Shown here piece after piece: positions 8,108 through 14,210 of a stretch of DNA of 14,565 nucleotides. The stretch comes from Candidatus Borrarchaeota archaeon (GTDB taxonomy: Archaea > Asgardarchaeota > Sifarchaeia > Borrarchaeales > Borrarchaeaceae): assembly GCA_016840645.1 (NCBI GenBank), contig JAEORY010000047.1:1-14565 (forward strand), in the 5' to 3' direction. Numbering within the stretch: the stretch's first letter is position 1; each line of letters starts with the position of its first letter. Under the pieces are notes generated by a model. The model saw only the letters and a program-made list of their open reading frames with translations, did not search any database and was not told the origin of the DNA. Position numbers and translations under genes: made by a program.

Positions 8108-8422
8108 CTATTTTTGTATGTATAATTGTTTTGTCAAACCGCGGACATCAAGTATGACTTTTTCAGGAAGGAACGCTTGCACTTTTGGATCCATATAGAT
8201 CGTAAGTTTGTTGACTTTTCCGATAAGTGAAAGTCGATTATTTGTTTTTGTGTCCTTTTCAGGGACAAGAGCAACTTCTGGGGTGGCTGTACAGGTTTTA
8301 GATCACTTCCCCGATACATTGAGCCAAAATACCAATGCAAGATTGCCGCCTTTAGTTTTCCGCAGTTTGTCTGAGAGCCATTTTTTTGCCTTCTGAGACA
8401 AACTTATCTTTAAGGAAACCAC
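8108..8422 (-). CDS. HesB/IscA-like protein with one in-frame UGA (candidate selenoprotein)
   Basis: One frame reads a continuous 104-residue protein from GTG 8422 to UAG 8108, broken only by UGA at codon 40 (8305-8303). The fold pattern is that of HesB/IscA-like proteins: an N-terminal strand and helix (L-S-Q-K-A-K-K-W-L), a strand (N-L-A-L-V-F-W), the loop S-G-K-U40-S-K-T-C44 where IscA has its first ligand cysteine, then G-K-V-N-K-L-T-I-Y-M-D-P and a final V-I-L-D-V-R-G. HesB-like is a known archaeal selenoprotein family. Reading U40 gives a UxxxC pair. AAAGAAGAG precedes the GTG; the start is uncertain. The residues after UGA are well-formed protein, which argues against old decay. The alternative is a recent nonsense mutation (for example CGA to TGA). 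A 68-aa ORF at 8134-8340 in another frame of this strand is its shadow. Confidence 0.6.
8303..8305 (-). other. Putative selenocysteine codon UGA (U40 of HesB-like protein)
   Basis: TGA in frame with coding sequence on both sides. It falls in the ligand loop of the HesB/IscA-like fold, four residues before C44. Recoding is inferred from the 3' SECIS candidate and from the second UGA gene nearby. Confidence 0.5.
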
Positions 8423-8481
8423 CTCTTCTTTTTTCCGTTTCAGTTTCAGATTCGTCCTCAGCTTAAATGCTGCTCATGCTA

Positions 8482-8496
8482 ACTATATAAATATTG
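8482..8496 (-). promoter_or_regulatory. TATA box candidate for the HesB-like gene
   Basis: The - strand reads AATATTTATATAG about 65 nt before GTG 8422, leaving a leader of roughly 40 nt. The 8423-8626 gap is a divergent promoter region; on the + strand TTTTATAATG (about 8567-8576) is the matching candidate for nth. No other feature is seen in this gap. Confidence 0.4.
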
Positions 8497-8626
8497 CTGC
8501 GCTGCAATTTTAGCTAGAGAATTTTATAATAATGGTACATCTTAGAATGCTGCAAATAAAACTAGTTTTATAATGTAAGCCTATTACCATTTCTCCAGAA
8601 TTACTGATGTAACAAAATGTGGTTTT

Positions 8627-9301
8627 ATGCAGAAGAAACAGTGGGCCAAAGAAATTACTGAACGATTGATAAAAGAATATGGAGAGAATAGGAAAGATTC
8701 TTTAGAACCTTTCGACGAACTAATTCGCACTATTCTTTCTCAAAATACGAGCGATGTGAATTCAGAAAGAAGTTATAAACAACTAGCGGATAAATTTTCG
8801 ACTGCTAAAGCACTAGCTGATAGTTCTCTTGATAAACTAGAAGAAACAATCAAGATTGGTGGATTATACCGCCAGAAGGCAAAAAGAATAAAGAATATTG
8901 CACAAATCGTTGTAGAGAAATACGATGGAAGTCTCTCCTTTTTGAAAGATATGAATACTGACGAAGCCCGGAAATTTCTAAACACTATAGATGGGGTTGG
9001 GGCAAAAACAGCAGACTGTGTTTTATTATTTTCTTTAAAACGCTCTGTTATTCCAGTTGACACCCATGTTTGGAGAGTTTCAAGAAGATTAGGACTTGTT
9101 AAGGACAAGAAAAGCAAAAAAGTTACAAGAGCGATGGCAGGACGTGTTCTTGAGAAATTAATCGAACCGGATCTCCGATATGACTTTCACGTTGATTTAA
9201 TTCTTCATGGAAGAAAGATTTGCAAAGCTCAGATTCCCTTGTGCAGCAAATGCATTTTGGAAGATTTGTGCGAAAAAAACGGAATAAAGAATAAAGGATA
9301 A
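8627..9301 (+). CDS. nth: Endonuclease III, base-excision DNA glycosylase/AP lyase
   Basis: A 224-aa protein of normal family length. It removes oxidised pyrimidines and cleaves at the abasic site. The helix-hairpin-helix motif is I-D-G-V-G-A-K-T-A, with catalytic K127. The catalytic aspartate is D145 in P-V-D-T-H-V-W-R. The C-terminal [4Fe-4S] ligands are C199-x6-C206-x2-C209-x5-C215, the classical spacing. I-L-S-Q-N-T near residue 37 is the conserved N-terminal block. The ATG at 8627 has no strong SD; TTTTATAATG about 50 nt upstream may be the TATA box. The gene is monocistronic, in the opposite direction to the flanking UGA genes, and ends in the GC hairpin at 9333-9350. Confidence 0.95.
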   Translation: MQKKQWAKEITERLIKEYGENRKDSLEPFDELIRTILSQNTSDVNSERSYKQLADKFSTAKALADSSLDKLEETIKIGGLYRQKAKRIKNIAQIVVEKYDGSLSFLKDMNTDEARKFLNTIDGVGAKTADCVLLFSLKRSVIPVDTHVWRVSRRLGLVKDKKSKKVTRAMAGRVLEKLIEPDLRYDFHVDLILHGRKICKAQIPLCSKCILEDLCEKNGIKNKG

Positions 9302-9332
9302 GTACGAGAAGTTATCATACAAGGATGAGGGT

Positions 9333-9350
9333 AAGGGTGCAACCCTTTTT
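9333..9350 (+). terminator. Hairpin-T terminator of nth
   Basis: AAGGGT-GCA-ACCCTT followed by TTTTT, 32 bp after the nth stop. On the opposite strand it lies beyond the PDO SECIS candidate, without a useful T run. Confidence 0.6.
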
Positions 9351-9388
9351 ATCAACTATACTCTCCGTGCTTTTCAGTATAGCCTCAT
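9351..9388 (-). promoter_or_regulatory. Candidate SECIS element (eukaryote-like core) of the UxxC PDO gene
   Basis: In mRNA sense (- strand): AUGA at 9388-9385, its first A being the last base of the UAA stop; a 9-bp helix GGCUAUACU (9384-9376) with AGUAUAGUU (9362-9354); loop GAAAAGCACGGAG carrying AAAA at 9374-9371; then GAU at 9353-9351. U9387.U9351, G9386.A9352 and A9385.G9353 reproduce the non-Watson-Crick quartet of eukaryotic SECIS. AUGA and AA are 10 nt apart. Below the core UGAGGGUAA (end of the coding region) can pair with UUACCCUCA (- strand, 9334-9326), a possible 9-bp lower helix enclosing the nth terminator hairpin. The UGA codon is about 220 nt upstream. Confidence 0.6.
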
Positions 9389-10062
9389 TATTTACCCTCA
9401 GATAAGAGTTTATCAACGAATTTGTCTAGGTTTGGTACACCCACAAATGTTCTTTCTTCATTAATGACCGTAGCAGGGACACCGGAAACGCCGTATTTAA
9501 TAGCGAGATCTTGGTGTTCGTAGGCTTCGATTGTATCGGAGATGACTTTTCCATCGGACTCTATGGATATCTGGTTTGCTAGTAGTACAGAAGCTGGACA
9601 GAATGGTCAATCCCCCACAAGTGAGGAATAATCGTCTTCACTTGTTGTAGGTGTGACCACTGTCCGAACTACCACTGGTTTCAGGATCTCCATCAGTTTT
9701 TCTTTCAAATGTCCTAAATCTGTGGTTTGAGTTGAAACCATCACAAGTGTTTGAATAAATGCCGCAAATTCTCCTCCGGCGGGTATGCCTGTGTATCGTA
9801 TTCCAGTCAATTCTCCTCCCGATTCTATACGAATAGTGGGTGGGTATTCAACTTCGTATTTTGTTGCTAACTCCTCTTGAGTATCGAGAGAGATCTCTTC
9901 AAGTGTAATTTTGTCAGTAAGTTCAGTGAGAGTCTTACAGAGTTCAACGGTATCGGCACATGCAGGGCAGTGGATATCTGATGTGAAAACTTTTAGAGAA
10001 ATAGGTTTTTCTAGTTTCTCTAATTCCCGTCTGAGTTGAGACCTTCCAGAAGGTGAGATCAA
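9388..10062 (-). CDS. Two-domain protein disulfide oxidoreductase with UGA in the second CxxC (candidate selenoprotein)
   Basis: A glutaredoxin-like PDO of 224 aa if UGA at codon 152 is read through. The N-terminal thioredoxin fold has C32-P-A-C35 and a cis-Pro in Y-P-P-T-I. The C-terminal fold continues after UGA as P-F-C155-P-A-S-V-L-L-A-N-Q and keeps its cis-Pro in S-G-V-P-A-T-V. The paralog at 10493-11125 has C-P-H-C at the same place, so UGA replaces the attacking cysteine: U152-P-F-C155, the classic Sec position. About 13 extra residues precede U152 compared with the paralog. Start TTG 10062 is supported by AAAGGAGA 8 nt upstream. Role: thiol/disulfide or peroxide-related redox in the cytosol. 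Reading UGA as stop would leave a 151-aa protein and an orphan, intact second domain. Confidence 0.72.
9607..9609 (-). other. Putative selenocysteine codon UGA (U152 in UxxC)
   Basis: TGA occupies the first position of the C-terminal redox motif, directly followed by CCA TTC TGT (P-F-C). The paralog codes cysteine here. The frame then stays open for 72 more codons of well-conserved domain to TAA 9388. Confidence 0.68.
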
Positions 10063-10120
10063 CGAAATTCTCTCCTTTATGGATTTATTTTGTTGTTAGA
10101 GTTGAAAGTATGTGATGGGC

Positions 10121-10130
10121 GTATATATTT
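10121..10130 (-). promoter_or_regulatory. TATA box candidate for the UxxC PDO gene
   Basis: The - strand reads AAATATATAC about 60 nt before the TTG start, giving a leader near 35-40 nt that contains the AAAGGAGA SD. The remaining gap 10131-10492 holds no convincing gene. It contains an 8-bp inverted repeat (TGATTCAA 10293-10300, TTGAATCA 10313-10320). Confidence 0.45.
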
Positions 10131-10492
10131 AGTTTATGTTAGTGGCGCAAACATCATGCTGTCAAAGAGTGAACTAGCCTCCAACATGTTAAATAATCTC
10201 CTTGTGGAGACTATATTGAATTGCAACCAGCTCTAATAGACTCTTAGCGCGTTGGAATTAGACTAACTTACCTAAAACTAATTAAAGTCTTATGATTCAA
10301 TTATCAGGTATCTTGAATCAAGGTTCTTGAAGATGTCTAATAAGAAAGAAAATGGAATATTGTTGGAAAATGAAAGGTTTTTGTCATTTCTCCGCAAGAA
10401 GAACAAACCGAAGATAACGAATACGTCCAAATTGTCCTAAAATTGAATTTGAGACCATTTTTGTCTACATCTTCATTCTTTTTAGGGCAATC

Positions 10493-11125
10493 TCATTTTA
10501 TACCTACCTGAATCAATTTATCGACGAATTTTCCAACGTTTGGAACGCCCACAAATTCTTTCTTTCCATTTATGATTGTTGCAGGTACTCCCGTCACTTC
10601 GTATTTCATAGGTATTTCCTGATTTTGATATCCCTCTACTATATCTGAAATAACCATGCCATCGGATTCAATTGATATTTGGTTTGCCATTAGAACTGAT
10701 ACTGGGCAGTGTGGACAACGTGATGTGACGATGGTTTTGACAACTATGGGGTTCTTAATCTCCTTTATTTTTACCTTTAAATGGGCCAATTCTGTTTGTC
10801 CAGTCGAAATCATTACGAGTGTTCTAATAAATGGAGCGAATTCGCCACCAGCCGGGATACCAGTATAGCGTACTCCACTTCCTTCAATAATAATCGTAGG
10901 TACCCATTTAACTTTGTATTTTGCTGATAACTCCTTCTGAGTGTCAAAAGATATTTCTTCATATGAAAATTTTCCATTTGAAAGTTCAGTGAGGATCTTA
11001 CAGAGTTTAACAGTATCCGCAGCTGTGGGGCAGTTATTTTTTGATGTGAATACTTTTAAAGAAATTGGTTTTTCGAATTTATCAAATTCTTGTTTCACTA
11101 TCTCTTTAACTGAATCAGACATCAT
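10493..11125 (-). CDS. Two-domain protein disulfide oxidoreductase, cysteine paralog
   Basis: A 210-aa paralog of the UGA-containing PDO gene 430 bp downstream, alike along the whole length. The N-terminal redox motif is degraded to C32-P-T-A35, so this domain cannot form the usual disulfide. The C-terminal motif C137-P-H-C140 is intact. Each fold has its cis-Pro (W-V-P-T-I and T-G-V-P-A-T). The conserved linker G-I-P-A-G-G-E-F-A is shared with the paralog. ATG 11125 is preceded by GGAGAG at 8 nt. Archaeal PDOs normally have two CxxC motifs and act in intracellular disulfide formation or as glutaredoxin-like reductases. Here one site remains, complementary to the neighbour with CPAC plus UPFC. 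It ends with a genuine TGA: the family sequence is complete there. Confidence 0.88.
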   Translation of the reverse strand: MMSDSVKEIVKQEFDKFEKPISLKVFTSKNNCPTAADTVKLCKILTELSNGKFSYEEISFDTQKELSAKYKVKWVPTIIIEGSGVRYTGIPAGGEFAPFIRTLVMISTGQTELAHLKVKIKEIKNPIVVKTIVTSRCPHCPVSVLMANQISIESDGMVISDIVEGYQNQEIPMKYEVTGVPATIINGKKEFVGVPNVGKFVDKLIQVGIK

Positions 11126-11177
11126 TCATTTTTCTCTCCTGCAAAATTTTCTTTGTCTGAATTATTTTTATGGCACA

Positions 11178-11200
11178 TTTATCACTCTTCCGCAAGAAGA
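11178..11200. repeat. 23-bp inverted repeat, left copy
   Basis: A perfect reverse complement of 11571-11593, with TTTATCACTCTTCC at its outer side and GCAAGAAGA inside. Each copy also folds on itself (TCTTC-CGCAA-GAAGA). A partial third copy (CTCCGCAAGAAGA) lies near 10390-10402. Confidence 0.75.
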
Positions 11201-11222
11201 CCCCTCAACGTGTTGGGGGGGG
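11201..11222. repeat. Strong GC hairpin next to the left inverted repeat
   Basis: CCCCTCAAC and GTTGGGGGG pair over 9 bp (one G.T) with a tiny loop. A run of eight G follows the GTT, then TTTTTT at about 11232. It may be a terminator or the left structural part of a decayed mobile element. No + strand gene precedes it. Confidence 0.5.
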
Positions 11223-11344
11223 ATGAAGTGCGTTTTTTACTTGTTTCACTTTCACGATGCTCTGTAACCTTTAAGTACTGTTTCGCTTATATCGTAAGTA
11301 GAATCGAGCTGAGGTCACACTCGCCAGTTCTCACATTAACTTAA

Positions 11345-11446
11345 CATCAATTTCAGGGCAGGAACTGCCCGTAGAGCCTGTTTGACATGTCCCGTTGGGG
11401 AATGAGTGATTCAGGAAGCCATACAACTTGTTGAAGGGTAGTTCAC
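11345..11446 (+). mobile_element. IS200/IS605-like right-end (omega-RNA-like) remnant without tnpB
   Basis: The stretch resembles the 3' end of IS605-family TnpB elements: GGGCAG-GAA-CTGCCC hairpin (11356-11370), TCCCGTTGGGG, then TGATTCAGGAAGCC, an imperfect hairpin around CAACTTGTTG, and the terminal GGGTAGTTCAC. In intact elements this covers the tnpB 3' end and the guide-RNA scaffold. No tnpB or tnpA frame remains in 11201-11612, and the last hairpin has mismatches, so this is a solo remnant. Recognised from memory of the motif, not from a search. Confidence 0.5.
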
Positions 11447-11570
11447 TTAGTTTATGTGAATATGTGCGCGTATATTATGAGAGATTGTTATTCAAAGGAA
11501 TTTTTAATTCTCTCTTAGAATATTTTGGGAACATAAGCAGTTGTCAATTACCCCACCCTGGCGGATGGAA

Positions 11571-11593
11571 TCTTCTTGCGGAAGAGTGATAAA
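11571..11593. repeat. 23-bp inverted repeat, right copy
   Basis: A perfect reverse complement of 11178-11200. The 11126-11612 gap therefore contains left repeat, GC hairpin, IS605-like remnant and right repeat, ending 19 bp before the fdhD stop. Confidence 0.75.
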
Positions 11594-11612
11594 CTCGCAT
11601 AGTATTTATGCT

Positions 11613-12404
11613 TTAAAATCTGAGCCTTTCTTTATGAGTATAAATATTCATCCTTTTTCCCCGCACAAAACAAACAAGTGTGACTCCTGTTTTTTCAGCC
11701 AACGCAATTCCCGAATTTACTGGACCTGAAATAGATATTAGAATTGGAATTCCTACTCTAGCCACTTTAAGAACCATATCGGCAGGCTGACGACCTGTAC
11801 TTGCAAGGGCGAACTTCGAAAAATCTAAATTATTGAGTGCAGCAAATCCTACCACTTTATCTATTGCGTTGTGTCTTCCAACATCTTCAAAAATACACAA
11901 TGCATTTCCATTTACTGGATCAAATAAACCTGCAGCATGTGTTCCTCCAGTTTTTTTGAAAATCTCACTTTTACTATTTAGAGTACGGATGATTTCAATA
12001 ATCTTGTTAGCTGCGATTGAGGTTTTGGATGAAACAAAGATTTTAGTACGGGCTAGGAGATTAAAATAGTCACTTGTAGACACACAGGCGGTTGTTATTA
12101 GTTTTTGAATTTTTGATCTTCTAAAATCGCATTTTGACCTAGTATCAATGTTAATATTGTTTTCGGAGACATCAACTCTGATACATTCATCAAAGGATTT
12201 TATCATGCCTTCTGAGAGGAGATATCCTATCCCCAACTCTTTTATGCTATCTGGTGAAGCTAAAAGCGTTATACAATGTTTCTTATTAATGATGATATTG
12301 AATGGGATCTCTACAGCGACATCGTCCTCTATAATGTGACTTTCACTTAGGTGATCATTTTTGAGTTTGATACGTAAAGCTGTAACAGATGTTGTCATTT
12401 TCAT
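11613..12404 (-). CDS. fdhD: FdhD, formate dehydrogenase accessory sulfurtransferase
   Basis: About 263 aa, full length. FdhD carries sulfur from a cysteine desulfurase to the molybdenum/tungsten bis-MGD cofactor of formate dehydrogenase. Diagnostic blocks: K-T-G-G-T-H-A-A-G-L-F, E-D-V-G-R-H-N-A-I-D-K, S-T-G-R-Q-P-A-D-M-V, I-S-I-S-G-P-V-N-S, and C-terminal F-V-R-G-K-R-M-N-I-Y-T. The sulfur-transfer motif, usually CGxCG, is T-A-C-V-S-T-S here: only the first cysteine remains. ATG 12404 follows GTGA by 4 nt; an in-frame GTG at 12413 is the longer alternative. CTTTAAAAA about 25-35 nt upstream may be the TATA box. Its target dehydrogenase is not in the window; formate dehydrogenases are often selenoproteins, which would fit the Sec theme. 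Confidence 0.93.
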   Translation of the reverse strand: MKMTTSVTALRIKLKNDHLSESHIIEDDVAVEIPFNIIINKKHCITLLASPDSIKELGIGYLLSEGMIKSFDECIRVDVSENNINIDTRSKCDFRRSKIQKLITTACVSTSDYFNLLARTKIFVSSKTSIAANKIIEIIRTLNSKSEIFKKTGGTHAAGLFDPVNGNALCIFEDVGRHNAIDKVVGFAALNNLDFSKFALASTGRQPADMVLKVARVGIPILISISGPVNSGIALAEKTGVTLVCFVRGKRMNIYTHKERLRF

Positions 12405-12477
12405 TTCATTCACAACTTTAAGTTTTTAAAGCAAATTAACTTTCTTCTTTCAAAATTAACTCAAATACATAATTAGA

Positions 12478-13107
12478 GTGCTCGTTAATTACAATTCCGC
12501 CATTCTGGAAGTGAAATTCTTGTTAAAATCATCGCTCCTCGCAGAAGTAATTTCAGTCATTTATTTGCCTCCACTTGTTTCACTTTGGTTATTCATTGTT
12601 TTTGCATTGTATTCACCAGCTGAAATCGGTAATCCGTCCCTATTCTTTGTTTTCGTGGGGATCACTTTTTTCACGATCCTGCCGCTTCTAACCTTAATTC
12701 TGCTGGCAAGAGATCATGAACCTACGTTTGCTGTTCCACGCGCTTCACGAAATGTGAGCTACGCTGTTGTCTTTCTTGAATATATTATAGGTTCATTAAT
12801 CTTTTATCTAGGCAAGGTAGCAGTACTTTTCATTATTGGCCTAATCTACATAGTGATTATTGCCACTTTAATGGTTATCAACCGTTTTTGGAAAATTAGT
12901 GTTCATGCTGCTGGAATTTCTGGTCCAGCCACCTTCTGTTTATACATTTTTGGCCCGTTTACACTTTGGGCAGTTCCACTGCTACTGTCCGTTGTTCTTG
13001 TGATATGGGCTCGCTATCAACTCAAAGCTCATACCTTTTCTCAACTTGTAGGAGGCACACTAATAGCAAGCATTATAACTCTTATTATAGCGTATCTATC
13101 ATTTTAA
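12478..13107 (+). CDS. PAP2-like multi-pass membrane protein with altered active site
   Basis: A 209-aa hydrophobic protein with about 6 membrane segments. Two blocks recall the PAP2 lipid phosphatase/phosphotransferase family: W138-K-I-S-V-H143-A-A-G-I-S-G where PAP2 has PSGH, and R179-x5-H185-x3-Q189 where PAP2 has SRx5Hx3D. The final aspartate is Q and the KxxxxxxRP motif is not clear. A diverged subgroup with W-K-I-S-x-H exists among PAP2-like proteins; its substrate is unknown and isoprenoid or lipid phosphates are the natural guess. Start GTG 12478 lacks a good SD; in-frame GTG 12511 is possible. It diverges from fdhD with about 70 bp of AT-rich promoter region between. Confidence 0.62.
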   Translation: MLVNYNSAILEVKFLLKSSLLAEVISVIYLPPLVSLWLFIVFALYSPAEIGNPSLFFVFVGITFFTILPLLTLILLARDHEPTFAVPRASRNVSYAVVFLEYIIGSLIFYLGKVAVLFIIGLIYIVIIATLMVINRFWKISVHAAGISGPATFCLYIFGPFTLWAVPLLLSVVLVIWARYQLKAHTFSQLVGGTLIASIITLIIAYLSF

Positions 13108-13140
13108 TATATAAGGAGTTTAGTTTGGCTCGTTATAATT

Positions 13141-13168
13141 AAAAAAAAGAAAAAGGGGCGCCTTCCCT
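13141..13168 (-). terminator. Hairpin-T terminator after the Mrr-like gene
   Basis: The - strand reads AGGG-AAGGCGC-CCCT followed by TTTTTCTTTTTTTT. It lies between the convergent PAP2-like gene and the nuclease-like gene and resembles the hairpins at 8010-8033 and 9333-9350. Confidence 0.5.
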
Positions 13169-13244
13169 CGCTTCTTTTGCCCAAAAGACTCATCTATTGG
13201 ATCTTTCATAAGGGAAAAATAACTACAATATTTAAAGACAAATA

Positions 13245-13832
13245 TTATCTGTTTTCTATTTTTCCGAAATCATCCTCTAGCTCATCCTTTTCTAATTTTA
13301 GCACTTCTTTAAATTCCACTTCTGTCTTTTTTACTTTAAATTCCTCTAAATCCTTTGCTTCCTCTTTCGCGATTTCGTCCGCTACTTTTAAGGCAATTCT
13401 ATGTCTTCTTACAATCTCTCCTAATTTAGGATATTCATAAGTCATATCAGCTTCTGATTTCAATTCTATGTTCTGCATTCGCGCAAATCTCTTAACACTT
13501 TCTGAAAAGCCACTTCTACTAATTAATATCAATTTCAAGCCGTCAATCTCAATATTTTCATTTTTAAGAAGTTCTTTTAGTCGTTCTACTTGATAACACT
13601 GGTTAACTCCAACTACTCTCCCCCAGTCCTTTATGAGCAAAATTGCAAATGGATTATCCTTGGAGTCCTTCAGGAGTAAAACATCGCTTTTCTTATTTGT
13701 TGTACAAAGCTTTCTCTTAATTGATGGTATCTTGTAGGGCGGCCAATGGGAAATGTCGAGGGGTACGAATCCTTTTTTTTTGTAGTATTTCACAATTAGC
13801 CATCGAAGGTTAAATAGTGTTGCTTGTGCCAT
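13245..13832 (-). CDS. Mrr/PD-(D/E)xK nuclease-like protein, probably inactive
   Basis: A 195-aa protein I recognise only loosely. The centre resembles restriction-endonuclease-like folds: S-D-V-L-L-L with an aspartate on a strand, then A-I-L-L-I-K-D-W-G-R where an ExK strand would be, G-V-N-Q-C-Y-Q-V-E-R-L as the following helix, and L-I-L-I-S-R-S-G-F-S-E-S-V-K-R-F-A typical of the Mrr-type core. The acidic residue of ExK is missing (L-I-K). The last 50 residues are highly charged and probably helical or coiled. ATG 13832 is favoured over in-frame GTG 13841 because GGCGTGAG sits 4 nt upstream as an SD. No methyltransferase or partner gene is seen. It could be a DNA-binding or structural derivative. 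Confidence 0.5.
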   Translation of the reverse strand: MAQATLFNLRWLIVKYYKKKGFVPLDISHWPPYKIPSIKRKLCTTNKKSDVLLLKDSKDNPFAILLIKDWGRVVGVNQCYQVERLKELLKNENIEIDGLKLILISRSGFSESVKRFARMQNIELKSEADMTYEYPKLGEIVRRHRIALKVADEIAKEEAKDLEEFKVKKTEVEFKEVLKLEKDELEDDFGKIENR

Positions 13833-13841
13833 TTTTCTCAC

Positions 13842-14210
13842 GCCTACCGTTACTTAGGTTGCATTTATTTATTCGATAGATCGGAATAGAATTGTACGAT
13901 GGTGAATACTATCTTCGAATAGCACGGCGTAAGTATATTAGTGGGAAACACCATCATCTCATTATGCTTCGAAATGACATTGGAATAAATGCCTAATGCC
14001 ATCAAATAAACTCATGTTCCAACATTAATCCCGACAAAAGTAATTTATATTTGTTTTGTTATTTTTGTTGGTATTTAAATCGGTAATTCGGTCTGTGCGA
14101 GCGCGAAAGCGCGCTTTTCGAAATTGAGCATTTATAAAGGTATTAAAAGGATATTAAAATCATATACTCCACTATAATGCAAATAAAACAATTTATGAAG
14201 ACATACATAC
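13842..14210. other. Gene-poor AT-rich region with GC hairpin
   Basis: No convincing ORF on either strand. It contains TATA-like TTTATATTT near 14044 and TTTATAAAG near 14130. Between them is a GC hairpin AGCGCG-AAAG-CGCGCT (14100-14115) followed by TTTT, which could end a short unannotated RNA. The hairpin stands out against the base composition around it. Confidence 0.4.

Noticed and set aside
8134..8340. 68-aa ORF on the - strand as a gene
   Set aside because: It is a different frame of the HesB-like gene; the UGA-containing frame has far more protein-like content. A frameshift between the two frames was considered but one continuous frame explains the region.
9388..9606. PDO second half as decayed pseudogene sequence
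   Set aside because: The frame is undamaged, the domain is conserved, and UGA falls exactly on the catalytic cysteine; recoding is the better explanation, though not proven.
10333..10440. 35-codon + strand ORF starting ATG-TCT-AAT
   Set aside because: No SD, no family features, basic low-complexity composition.
11153..11344. Short + strand ORFs across the fdhD-PDO gap
   Set aside because: They run through the inverted repeat and G-run hairpin and have no protein features.
14085..14130. tRNA-like element (TTCGAAAT next to the GC hairpin)
   Set aside because: No pairing arms around the T-loop-like bases and no acceptor stem.
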